A stretch of 9,036 nucleotides of DNA from an uncultured Synergistia bacterium (lineage in GTDB: Bacteria; Eremiobacterota; SpSt-956; JAKJGF01): positions 1-9,036 of the forward strand of contig CALARM010001036.1 of assembly GCA_937888925.1 (NCBI GenBank), given 5' to 3'. The notes beneath the pieces are model-generated. The model searched no databases. It was given only the letters and a program-made list of their open reading frames with translations, and was not told the origin of the DNA. The position numbers and the translations under genes are program-made. Of this stretch, positions 1 to 6,904 are shown piece by piece; positions within the stretch are counted from its first letter, which is position 1, and each line of letters begins with the position of its first letter.

Positions 1-164
1 ATATAAAAAACTAATTTTTCTTCTCCAGAGCCTGCCAGGCAGAAGCTTTTTACAGGTGCCCTTTTACCTGTTACGGTACTTAGTACCGCACCAGGTAAAT
101 TAGTAACCATTTTATCAGCTTCTGCCAGACAGGCTCTTACGAAGAAAAATAATTTGCCTTATAT
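1..164. repeat. Long imperfect palindrome, MITE/REP-like element
   Basis: The two halves of this stretch are reverse complements of each other with some mismatches. The outer arms are about 1-48 and 117-164; both begin ATATAA and share the AGAGCCTG and GGCAGAAGCT blocks. The inner arms 64-79 and 83-98 match at 14 of 16 positions around the loop TTA (80-82). No open reading frame of interest lies inside, so it looks like a small non-coding, foldable element (MITE- or REP-like). The left edge coincides with the window edge, so its true boundary and any target-site duplication cannot be seen. It lies downstream of the kinase gene and could also act on transcript ends, but no clean hairpin plus U-tract terminator was found. 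Bases 165-212 that follow are plain AT-rich sequence. Confidence 0.7.
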
Positions 165-212
165 AATTTGTTTTACAGACAATAAATTAACCCTTATTTA
201 ATTTTTAATACT

Positions 213-295
213 ATATAAAAAACTAATTTTTCTTCTCCAGAGCCTGCCAGGCAGAAGCTTTTTACAGATACCCTTTTACCTGTTACGGTACTTAG
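213..295. repeat. Direct half copy of the palindromic element
   Basis: Bases 213-295 repeat bases 1-83 with only two mismatches (56/268 and 58/270), an offset of 212. Identity stops at the dyad centre of the full element, so this is one arm without its partner. A heptamer-repeat tract (298-318) begins three bases later. The near identity implies a recent duplication, or a recent insertion followed by loss of one half. The arm contains the short inverted repeat GCCTGCCAGGC. There is no gene in 1-374: apart from the two element copies and the heptamer tracts, I see nothing else there. Confidence 0.8.
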
Positions 296-297
296 AA

Positions 298-318
298 GCG
301 TGACGCGTACCCCGTGTT
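298..318 (+). repeat. Degenerate heptamer tract (GCGTGAC type)
   Basis: Three consecutive 7-mers GCGTGAC, GCGTACC and CCGTGTT show decaying similarity to the NNGTGAN unit seen in clearer arrays elsewhere in the window. It sits directly after the truncated half copy of the palindromic element. Taken alone it would be weak; the call rests on the six-fold recurrence of this unit at gene borders. Confidence 0.45.
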
Positions 319-355
319 TTTACCGGATATTTGGCGAACACAGTGGTTTGCCCCT

Positions 356-387
356 ACTGTTCACTGTTCACTGTTCACTGTTCACTG
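356..387 (-). repeat. Heptamer tandem array at the kinase 3' end
   Basis: Four perfect TTCACTG units (360-387), preceded by a partial ACTG, form a 7-bp tandem repeat; on the coding (minus) strand the unit reads CAGTGAA. The array overlaps the last codons of the kinase gene: the terminal residues SSEQ and the TGA stop are encoded by repeat units. It belongs to the same NNGTGAN family as the arrays at 5460-5508 and 5547-5630. Confidence 0.9.
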
Positions 388-3300
388 CTTTTCCCTTCCA
401 GTCTCTTTATAGCCTCTTTATATTCCTCTTCTGCCCATGACCAGGGTTTATAAGTGTCATAATCTTCATAATCTTCATCACTGTACAGATATCCTTCTTC
501 TTTATATTCTTCTTTCCATTTTTCCGGTTCATTGATAAGAGCTCTTTTTATGTCATTCAACGCTTCCACTGCACCTATATCGGCAAGAGCCTGGGCGGCT
601 GAAATACGGATATAGGATTCTTTCCCTGACAGGAGTTTTACGAATTCTTTACAGCCTTTTTCCCTTACATATGCTTTATCGTCAAATTGAGTAAGAATAC
701 CCATTGCATTTACTTTTATATAATCCAGATCTTCAGATGCATAATCTGATATCAGTCCTGCCTCTTTATCTGTAAAGCCCTTTCTTTTTAATCTATTTAT
801 CAAATCCTTTTTTCTGAAGCTTTTATCCATTAAATCTTCCAGCTTTTTTACCTTTTTTTCATCAATCCTGCCGGTTTGATCCATAATTATCATAATATCC
901 ATATTGCTGAAGGATAAATTTTTAAGTTCTCTTCTGAAATCATTATCGACAAATTTTCTGTTTTTTAAAGAGTCCAGATATTTTAAATTTTCCTGTTCAG
1001 GAAGTTCATTTTTTAACTTATCCAGAGATTTATCGTCAATCGTAAACCATCCGATTGCAGAAGGCAGCCTCTGTATTGTATATTTATCAATTTCTATAAA
1101 AGGCGGATCTACAAGGCCGTCTTCTATAAGAACATCTATCCCTGTGTGTCCTGTTTTTAAGAGAGATTTTACATTATTATTTGATTCTCCGGCAAATAGC
1201 ATAGTGGTAAAATTCTTATCTTTGGGATTCAGACTTAAAATTCCTCTCACCTGTTTCTGAACTTTAGGTTTCTCAGAAGACATCTGAACAACCATATATA
1301 TAACAAGTACTATCATAAGTACTGCAGGTATGAATAAAAGGACTTTCAGCCTGTTGTATAAAGTTTTTTCTGTCCTTGTTTCAGTTAAATATTGAACACT
1401 GTCAGGAACAAACTCTTCTTTATGTTCAATCGTAATCTTCGGTTCTATAAAGACAGTTTCCGGAGCTGTTCCAGGGAAAGGTTTTGTCTCTTTAGAGAAG
1501 AAATACTGCCAGTCTATCTCGAAAACTTTTACTGTGCCATCCATACCGGCAGAGATAATATATCTGCCGTCTGAGGAAAATTTTATATCCCTTACTTCAT
1601 CTTTATGTTCCTGTAAAATTTTCAGACATTCACCTGTTTCTGTCTTCCATAATCTTACAGTACTGTCTTTCCCCGCAGAAATTATAAAGAGTCCGTCAGG
1701 AGAAAAGGCTACTTTAGTGATTCCTCCTTCATGTCCTTTAAGCACATGAATGGATTTTTCTCTCTCTCTATCCCAGAGCCTTACTGTCTTATCCTGACTT
1801 CCTGAGAGAATTTTTTTTCCGTCAGGTGATATGTCGCAGGCAGTAACGCCATAGACATGACCTGTGAAATTTCTGATACATTTTCCTGAATTTATATCCC
1901 AGAGTTTTAGAGCTTTATCATCACCACCTGACAGCACAACCGTATTGTCTTTTGAGATTTTAACAGCTCCTACGGCAGAAATATGTCCCTGAAAGGTTCT
2001 TATACATTCTCCCTTTTCCATATCGTATATTTTAACACTGTTATCAGTAAGGCCTCCGCCTGTTACTATATAATTTTCTCCATAAGAAATATCAATAGAT
2101 TTAAAGTCGAGATTTTCCGTAATAGTTTTTATACATGTTCCGCCCTGTATGTCCCATTGCTTTATACTTTTATCATTTCCTGCTGTTAAAATCTTTCCAG
2201 GATTTTTAAGGAACTTAACAGTGAAGATTTCCTGATTACTGACGGGGATTTTTTTCTTTTTATCTATTAACCTTACTGTTCCGTCTTTGTTTCCACAGAT
2301 GAAAATGTTGTCCTTTTCATCCATATCAACAGAGGTTATTCCTCTGCCATCTTCTTCGGAATAATTTTTCAGAAGCCATGTACTTTTTATACCTTCTCTT
2401 ATGCCTCCCGTACCGGCTCTGTGGATACAGTTCAGAACGAGACTATCTTTCCCGTAACCGGCTATGTTCTGTGCATCTCTGAACAGGTTATATGCCCCCT
2501 GCCAGTTCCATTCTTTAAGATGTTTTTCCCCGTTTTCTATAAGTCCCTGAAATATTTCTTCATCTTTGAAGGTTTCTTCTACTGTTTTTGGTTTTACTAT
2601 CAGATATTCTTTTTTATAGTGAGCTATAAAGGTTTTCTCACTTTTCAAAGGAACCGGTATAAATTTTACTGTTTTATCGGAACTTCCTGTAACTATGGAA
2701 GACCCGTCACTGGAGAATTTTATTCCTGTTACGGCATGGCTGTGTATTGAAAGGGTTTTTGCACATGTTCCTTTATCCGTATCCCATATTTTTATGGTTC
2801 CGTCTCCGGTGCCTGATATACAGTAAAGTCCGGAAGGTGAGAAATCAACTGTTTCTATCTGAGAATTATGGCCGGTGAAAGTCATTATGGAAGATTCTTT
2901 TTCTATATCCCATATTTTTACTGTTTTATCCTCACTGCCTGACAGGATATATCTCCCGTCATAACTGAAAGAGAGAGTTAATACTGCACCTTTATGGCCT
3001 GACATAGTTTTATATAACTGTCCTGTATGCCTGTTCCATAATTTAATTGTCCTGTTCTGATTCCCTGTTGCTATATATGTGCCGTCAGGAGAAAACCTTG
3101 CACAGAATATAATGCCTCCTTCGTTATTTATGTTTTTTATACACACCCCTGTCTCTGCTTCCCACAGGCCGAGTATGCCGTCATTGCCGGCGGAAGCTAT
3201 TAATTTCCCGTCAGAAGAAATATCTGCACTCCTTATTATTGTTTCACCTGTAAAGGTATCTGAAAGTTCTCCTTTCTCTATGTTCCATTTTCTTATTTTT

Positions 3301-5441
3301 CCGTCTCCATGGGCTGATATGATATATTTTTTACATGGTGATACACTTATGTCAAACCCTTCAAACTTCATATAAGAGGTGTCTTCATGGAATTTTTTTA
3401 TAGTTTTTCCTGAAGTAATATCCCATAATTCTATCATACTGTCAGCATTTATGCTTAAAACCTGACTTTCTGTTAAAAAACAGACTTTTTTTATTTTCCC
3501 TCCGGAACCTTCAAAGGTCTTTATGTCTCCCGGTTCAATCATTAGAAGAGGTTTTTCTCTTTCCATGATTTTTTCTTCACCGGTGGGAATTGTAGGTGAA
3601 GGAAGAGAGCGTTTTACTGTGTATTCTCTGTAGCTTTCCATTACTCTGGGCACATGAGGGGCAATAGTAAAAGCTTTTTTCAGATAACCTTCACATTCTT
3701 TTGTTTCAGAAGGATTGAATGTAGGAATATATCTATTTATTCCTGCAAGTAACTCACCTTTGTAGAGATTTCCTTTGAGGGAATTTATGTCTTTTTGCAG
3801 GATTTCGTCAAGAGCTGAAAGGGATTTTTTAAATTCTCCCGTACCTGTCAGAGCAACCGATAGATCTGCTTTTAAATCAATATCATCTTCATACATATCC
3901 AGGACTTTACCGAGTTCGTCACAGCTTTCCCGGTATTTACGAAGATGATAGAGAGATGTACCGTAATTTCTCATGCCTTCTTTGTTTTCTTTATCATACT
4001 CCAGAGATATTTTAAATGCTTCCGATGCTTCCCGGTATTTCATCAGATTAAAAAGAGCCACTCCCTTTATATTCCAGAACATGGCATTCGATTTTTCAAG
4101 TTCAAGGGCCTGTGAAATAAGAGAAAGACCTCTCTGTGTATTTCCATATTCCAGTTCATAGATTGCTTCATAGTAAAAGGGAAGAGGGTTTCCTGTATTT
4201 CCTTCCTTTACTGTTTTAAACCTGAGAAGAATATTTTCATAACTGTCCAGATTATTTTCCGAGACGAGTATTATGAGATTTATATTTGCATAAATAGAAT
4301 GAGGATCAAGTTTTATTGCTTCTTCGAACAGTTTTATTGCTTCCTCTTTTTTACCAAGGTCAAGATAGGAAAGAGCACGGTTATTGAGATCTTCAGATTT
4401 AAGCTGTGCTTCTCCCGGCATTTTCCTTGTATAATCTTTGCCTGTTACTTCACTGTAAATCATAAGCAGTTCGTCAAGTATTTCTTCAAAGCATTTATAA
4501 CGATCTTCAGGATTTTTGGCAAGACATTTAAATATGAGTTTTTTCAGTTTTACAGGAATATCTTTTCTGTATTCTGCCGGGTCAGGCGGTGTAATGAATC
4601 TGTGCATCATCTGGTATGCAATAAGGGGGTGCTCCACACTGTTATGATCTTTTATAAATGGTCTTCTACTGCAGATCATTTCAAATAACATGATGCCGAA
4701 GGAATATATATCTGCCCTGTTATCTGCTCTATCTGCTTCTATCCACTGTTCAGGTGCCATATAAGGAGGTGTTCCCATTGCATAACCGTGGGTCATAGTA
4801 TGCCATTCATCCTGTGATATTTCAGACGGACATTCTATATTTTTTAATGTATCTGCCATATCTATTTTATCTTTTGTTTTTACGAGGCCGAAATCTGTAA
4901 TTTTGGCAGTTCCGTCTTTCATTAAAAGGATATTATCCGGTTTAATATCACGGTGCACAAGACCTTTTTTATGGGCATACCTGATACCTTCGGAGAATTG
5001 GATGGCAATATCCAGCATTTCAGGTAAAGCTCGTACAGTATTTTTTTTCAGGTACTCTGTAAGAGAGCCTCCGTCTGCATATTCTATAAAAATCCCCGGT
5101 ATACCGTGGAGATCTCTTACATAGTAAGCTGTGGCAATATTCGGATGTTTCCCCAGTTCAACCCATGTTTCTGCTTCTCTTATGAACCGTTTCTTATGGT
5201 CTTCTTTTGAAAAGCCGGACACAGGAGATTTTACAACAAGTTTTATACCCCATTTAAGATGTTCTATAACATATATAACACCCATACCGCCATGAAGGAT
5301 TTGCTCTATCCTGTAAAGATTATCTACAATCTGACCTTTCGACCATGATGTATCTGAGATTTTTCTTTTATCTGTTATTTCTTTATTATGTGTTTCCAGA
5401 AGTGTATCTGCCTCACTATGAGGAATTTTGTATTTGTCCAC
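375..5441 (-). CDS. Giant Ser/Thr protein kinase with TPR, two WD40 propellers, TM and HEAT tail
   Basis: This 1688-residue membrane-anchored signalling protein probably phosphorylates Ser/Thr on unknown partners. The Hanks-type kinase domain (about 43-325) has a glycine loop HGGMG at 50-54, Lys71, Glu89, HRDIKPDN at 163-170, DFG at 183-185 and APE at 229-231, so it should be active; the activation segment is long (about 186-228). TPR-like helices follow (about 350-600). Two seven-bladed WD40 propellers (about 640-930 and 1030-1310) have mostly 42-residue spacing between W-D-type strand ends, joined by a helical linker around 970-1010. One hydrophobic segment (1367-1385), preceded by Arg and Lys, predicts a cytoplasmic kinase/WD40 part and about 300 residues outside, ending in HEAT-like helices (about 1560-1635) and an acidic, aromatic stretch. 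The start is GTG at 5439-5441, supported by GGGAGG 7 nt upstream. The last residues come from a heptamer array. The family is known in cyanobacteria and several other phyla; target and stimulus are not deducible here. Confidence 0.95.
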   Translation of the reverse strand: MDKYKIPHSEADTLLETHNKEITDKRKISDTSWSKGQIVDNLYRIEQILHGGMGVIYVIEHLKWGIKLVVKSPVSGFSKEDHKKRFIREAETWVELGKHPNIATAYYVRDLHGIPGIFIEYADGGSLTEYLKKNTVRALPEMLDIAIQFSEGIRYAHKKGLVHRDIKPDNILLMKDGTAKITDFGLVKTKDKIDMADTLKNIECPSEISQDEWHTMTHGYAMGTPPYMAPEQWIEADRADNRADIYSFGIMLFEMICSRRPFIKDHNSVEHPLIAYQMMHRFITPPDPAEYRKDIPVKLKKLIFKCLAKNPEDRYKCFEEILDELLMIYSEVTGKDYTRKMPGEAQLKSEDLNNRALSYLDLGKKEEAIKLFEEAIKLDPHSIYANINLIILVSENNLDSYENILLRFKTVKEGNTGNPLPFYYEAIYELEYGNTQRGLSLISQALELEKSNAMFWNIKGVALFNLMKYREASEAFKISLEYDKENKEGMRNYGTSLYHLRKYRESCDELGKVLDMYEDDIDLKADLSVALTGTGEFKKSLSALDEILQKDINSLKGNLYKGELLAGINRYIPTFNPSETKECEGYLKKAFTIAPHVPRVMESYREYTVKRSLPSPTIPTGEEKIMEREKPLLMIEPGDIKTFEGSGGKIKKVCFLTESQVLSINADSMIELWDITSGKTIKKFHEDTSYMKFEGFDISVSPCKKYIISAHGDGKIRKWNIEKGELSDTFTGETIIRSADISSDGKLIASAGNDGILGLWEAETGVCIKNINNEGGIIFCARFSPDGTYIATGNQNRTIKLWNRHTGQLYKTMSGHKGAVLTLSFSYDGRYILSGSEDKTVKIWDIEKESSIMTFTGHNSQIETVDFSPSGLYCISGTGDGTIKIWDTDKGTCAKTLSIHSHAVTGIKFSSDGSSIVTGSSDKTVKFIPVPLKSEKTFIAHYKKEYLIVKPKTVEETFKDEEIFQGLIENGEKHLKEWNWQGAYNLFRDAQNIAGYGKDSLVLNCIHRAGTGGIREGIKSTWLLKNYSEEDGRGITSVDMDEKDNIFICGNKDGTVRLIDKKKKIPVSNQEIFTVKFLKNPGKILTAGNDKSIKQWDIQGGTCIKTITENLDFKSIDISYGENYIVTGGGLTDNSVKIYDMEKGECIRTFQGHISAVGAVKISKDNTVVLSGGDDKALKLWDINSGKCIRNFTGHVYGVTACDISPDGKKILSGSQDKTVRLWDREREKSIHVLKGHEGGITKVAFSPDGLFIISAGKDSTVRLWKTETGECLKILQEHKDEVRDIKFSSDGRYIISAGMDGTVKVFEIDWQYFFSKETKPFPGTAPETVFIEPKITIEHKEEFVPDSVQYLTETRTEKTLYNRLKVLLFIPAVLMIVLVIYMVVQMSSEKPKVQKQVRGILSLNPKDKNFTTMLFAGESNNNVKSLLKTGHTGIDVLIEDGLVDPPFIEIDKYTIQRLPSAIGWFTIDDKSLDKLKNELPEQENLKYLDSLKNRKFVDNDFRRELKNLSFSNMDIMIIMDQTGRIDEKKVKKLEDLMDKSFRKKDLINRLKRKGFTDKEAGLISDYASEDLDYIKVNAMGILTQFDDKAYVREKGCKEFVKLLSGKESYIRISAAQALADIGAVEALNDIKRALINEPEKWKEEYKEEGYLYSDEDYEDYDTYKPWSWAEEEYKEAIKRLEGKSSEQ

Positions 5442-5448
5442 AGGAAAA

Positions 5449-5454
5449 CCTCCC
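5449..5454 (-). promoter_or_regulatory. Shine-Dalgarno site of the kinase gene
   Basis: GGGAGG on the minus strand lies 7 nt before the GTG start of the kinase. It decides in favour of this GTG and shows the gene is translated independently of the upstream reductase. A heptamer array begins five bases further upstream, so the array lies in the probable mRNA leader. Confidence 0.85.
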
Positions 5455-5459
5455 TTTTT

Positions 5460-5508
5460 CAGTGATCAGTGACCAGTGAGCAGTGACCAGTGAGCAGTGA
5501 ACACTGAT
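5460..5508 (+). repeat. Heptamer tandem array in the kinase leader
   Basis: Seven contiguous 7-mers: CAGTGAT, CAGTGAC, CAGTGAG, CAGTGAC, CAGTGAG, CAGTGAA and CACTGAT. The first five bases CAGTG are constant in six units and the seventh position varies. The GTGA motif is on the plus strand, opposite to the direction of the kinase gene. The array ends five bases before the kinase ribosome binding site, so changes in unit number would change leader length or spacing to a promoter. No convincing promoter was found between 5509 and 5546, which is AT-rich. Confidence 0.9.
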
Positions 5509-5546
5509 AAATTTTTATTTAAATAGTTTACCATAAAATGAGGTAT

Positions 5547-5630
5547 AAGTGAAGGGTGAGTCGTGAGACGTGATGCGTGATGCGTGATGCGTAAATTTCA
5601 CTTTTCACTTTTCACTTTTCACGACTCACT
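5547..5630. repeat. Two opposed heptamer arrays meeting head to head
   Basis: Twelve units in perfect 7-bp register. The left half reads AAGTGAA, GGGTGAG, TCGTGAG, ACGTGAT, GCGTGAT, GCGTGAT, GCGTAAA on the plus strand. The right half reads TTTCACT three times, then TTTCACG and ACTCACT, which is the GTGA unit on the minus strand. Bases 5556-5566 and 5619-5629 form a perfect 11-bp inverted repeat, so the transcript leaving the reductase gene could fold into a long imperfect hairpin. The right half supplies the TGA stop (5612-5614) and final residues of the reductase. Confidence 0.9.
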
Positions 5631-6280
5631 ATCTTCCCCGAATTATAAGCATCTTTCAAAAATTGCTGATACTCTTCGTATTTTTCATCTACAGCTTCAA
5701 TGGGAATGTTTATTTTTGTAAACATATGACGTAGTTTTTCTTTAGACGCTGTTATCTGACCCGGCATGGCAAGGAAGGTTGCTATGACGGGTTTTATTAT
5801 GACAGGATTTTTACATGTCATGGAGGCAAAGAGTTTCAGTGCTTCTATGGCAGGAATGGCATCGTGTTCCTCTGGGTGCCCCAGTGCCAGAATGAAAAGG
5901 AATTTTTTTGTTTCAATGTCATATCTGGAACTGTATATGAGCTTTTCGGTAGTCATTGTCACATGGAAGGTAGAACGAAATCTGTCCAGAAGAACTTTCA
6001 TCTCACCGGGGATGTAATGATAATATACGGGAGCTGATATGATGATGGAGTTACTTTCAAGGAATTTATCTCTGAAATAATTAAAATCATCATCTTTTAT
6101 TGAACAATATCCAAGGAGGTTACAGCGAAGACAGCCCTTACATGGTTTTATATGAAGATCTTTAAGATAGATTTTTTCGATAATTGCCCCCTGTGCCCCT
6201 TCCAGAGCTTTATCTGTGAGTATATCGGAATTTCCGCCCTTCCTTCTTGTTCCTGTAAGTGCAAGTATTCTTATATTCAT
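5612..6280 (-). CDS. Flavodoxin-fold NAD(P)H/FMN reductase, iron-sulfur flavoprotein-like
   Basis: This 222-residue protein belongs to the NADPH-dependent FMN reductase superfamily, cytoplasmic flavodoxin-fold enzymes that bind FMN and pass electrons to small acceptors. The N-terminal strand is followed by the phosphate-binding loop TGTRRKGGNSDIL (9-21). Cysteines 47, 50, 53 and 59 are spaced CX2CX2CX5C, the compact motif that holds a 4Fe-4S cluster in archaeal-type iron-sulfur flavoproteins (Isf). The SAPVYYHYIPGEMK segment (about 84-97) is the conserved FMN-facing loop of the family. The ATG overlaps the toxin stop by 4 bp (ATGA) and has no Shine-Dalgarno of its own, so translation is probably coupled to the toxin gene. 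The last residues (VSREK) and the stop fall in a heptamer array. Its acceptor is unknown; an oxygen-protective or quinone/nitro-reducing role is possible but unsupported. Confidence 0.88.
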   Translation of the reverse strand: MNIRILALTGTRRKGGNSDILTDKALEGAQGAIIEKIYLKDLHIKPCKGCLRCNLLGYCSIKDDDFNYFRDKFLESNSIIISAPVYYHYIPGEMKVLLDRFRSTFHVTMTTEKLIYSSRYDIETKKFLFILALGHPEEHDAIPAIEALKLFASMTCKNPVIIKPVIATFLAMPGQITASKEKLRHMFTKINIPIEAVDEKYEEYQQFLKDAYNSGKIVSREK

Positions 6281-6621
6281 GGCAAATTAAATAATTTACA
6301 TAATTTTTTAGCGACTTCAGCCTGAATTCCAGGTGATAATTCGCCTAATTCCCGTCTGATTAATGAAGTTGTAATTGTCATCAGACGATGTAACTGCAGT
6401 GTAGAGGTTACCTGTAATCCAGTTGTTGGAAAATCTATGTCCTTCGAATCCAAAATAATATCTGTTTCCAGTAAGTCATATGGTATTCTACTGCTTATAA
6501 AAGCTAGTATAACATGGCGATGAATCCCTGTTGGATCTGTCAGGCAAACTGCAGGGCACACTTTATTTGTACTGAGGTCGTCAAAGGGAAAGGGTACGAG
6601 AACAATCTTATTCTTTGTCAT
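6277..6621 (-). CDS. PemK/MazF-like type II toxin (probable mRNA interferase)
   Basis: This 114-residue protein matches the PemK/MazF family, which cleaves mRNA and is neutralised by a tightly bound antitoxin. The diagnostic N-terminal strand and loop is KIVLVPFPFDDLS at residues 5-17, and the C-terminal part (LHRLMTITTSLIRRELGELS, 77-96) follows the usual subfamily pattern. I chose ATG 6619-6621 over an in-frame start 48 bp upstream because the family begins just before IVLVPFPF and GGAAG lies about 8 nt ahead; the extra residues would be antitoxin coding sequence read in another frame. It overlaps the antitoxin gene by 14 bp and the reductase gene by 4 bp. Oddly, the Arg-Pro that follows the first loop in most relatives is Cys22-Pro23, which may weaken catalysis. 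The family call is strong; activity is uncertain. Confidence 0.88.
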   Translation of the reverse strand: MTKNKIVLVPFPFDDLSTNKVCPAVCLTDPTGIHRHVILAFISSRIPYDLLETDIILDSKDIDFPTTGLQVTSTLQLHRLMTITTSLIRRELGELSPGIQAEVAKKLCKLFNLP

Positions 6622-6862
6622 AAAAAGGTCTTCCGTCAGAAAGGGTATAAATATCTTCTTCCGGGTCATTCAGAAAATGGAAAGAAGGATTTTTGCTTGC
6701 TGTTTTTAGCCAATCTTTTTCATTTATTTCTGTTTCTTCGGGTAACAGGATAATAATCCTTACCTGGCCTGAACAGTTAACAGGTAAAGGGTCTTCAAGA
6801 ATAAGGTGCTTTTGTTCCTGAATTTCACCTTTTGTCTCAAAAGCTTTTATAGCACATTTCAT
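6608..6862 (-). CDS. Antitoxin of the PemK/MazF-like pair
   Basis: An 84-residue small acidic protein directly upstream of the toxin. The N-terminal half (1-41) is beta-rich, with a short strand, then HLILEDPLP and a QVRIIILLPE strand, as in the small antitoxins that often precede PemK toxins. The C-terminal half (about 48-84) has W51, a FLNDPEEDIY segment and GRPF near the end; this part usually wraps the toxin. I prefer ATG 6860-6862 over an in-frame GTG three codons earlier, because GGAGG at 6871-6875 is 8 nt from the ATG and the GTG lies inside the Shine-Dalgarno region. It has its own promoter and a palindromic operator, so it probably represses its own operon. No known DNA-binding fold can be named with confidence. 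Confidence 0.85.
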   Translation of the reverse strand: MKCAIKAFETKGEIQEQKHLILEDPLPVNCSGQVRIIILLPEETEINEKDWLKTASKNPSFHFLNDPEEDIYTLSDGRPFYDKE

Positions 6863-6870
6863 ATCTCCCA

Positions 6871-6875
6871 CCTCC
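6871..6875 (-). promoter_or_regulatory. Shine-Dalgarno site of the antitoxin gene
   Basis: GGAGG on the minus strand, within a longer purine run that repeats GGAGGAGG. It is 8 nt before the ATG at 6862. A transcript starting about 7 nt after the -10 box would have a leader of only about 12 nt, just enough to keep this site. Confidence 0.7.
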
Positions 6876-6876
6876 T

Positions 6877-6904
6877 CCTTATTATACCATTCGATATAAT
6901 AAGG
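6877..6904. promoter_or_regulatory. Palindromic operator of the toxin-antitoxin operon
   Basis: CCTTATTATA (6877-6886) and TATAATAAGG (6895-6904) are perfect 10-bp inverted repeats separated by 8 bases. The palindrome covers the -10 box and touches the -35 box. Type II antitoxins commonly bind such sites to repress their own operon, so this is the likely autorepression operator. It is not followed by a U-tract in the minus direction, which argues against a pdxA terminator. Confidence 0.75.

Noticed and set aside
26..50. The GCCTGCCAGGC inverted repeat followed by a T-run as a rho-independent terminator
   Set aside because: The short palindrome leaves almost no loop, and it is part of a larger repeated palindromic element; a terminator role cannot be told from sequence alone.
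904..5124. Several plus-strand open frames of 60-129 codons inside the kinase gene
   Set aside because: They lie antisense to a gene with continuous, well-recognised domains, lack ribosome binding sites and have low-complexity Phe/Ser/Cys-rich translations typical of shadow frames.
5509..5546. A promoter for the kinase between the two heptamer arrays
   Set aside because: The stretch is AT-rich, but I could not find a -35/-10 pair with acceptable spacing.
356..5630. The tandem arrays as CRISPR
   Set aside because: Units are 7 bp without spacers, and no cas genes are present.
6622..6669. A 16-codon N-terminal extension of the toxin
   Set aside because: It lies within the antitoxin coding sequence, is not part of the family pattern, and a better-placed ATG with a Shine-Dalgarno follows.
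6877..6904. The perfect inverted repeat as a terminator for pdxA
   Set aside because: The stem is almost all A/T and is followed by a purine run rather than a U-tract; it coincides with a promoter, so an operator is more likely.
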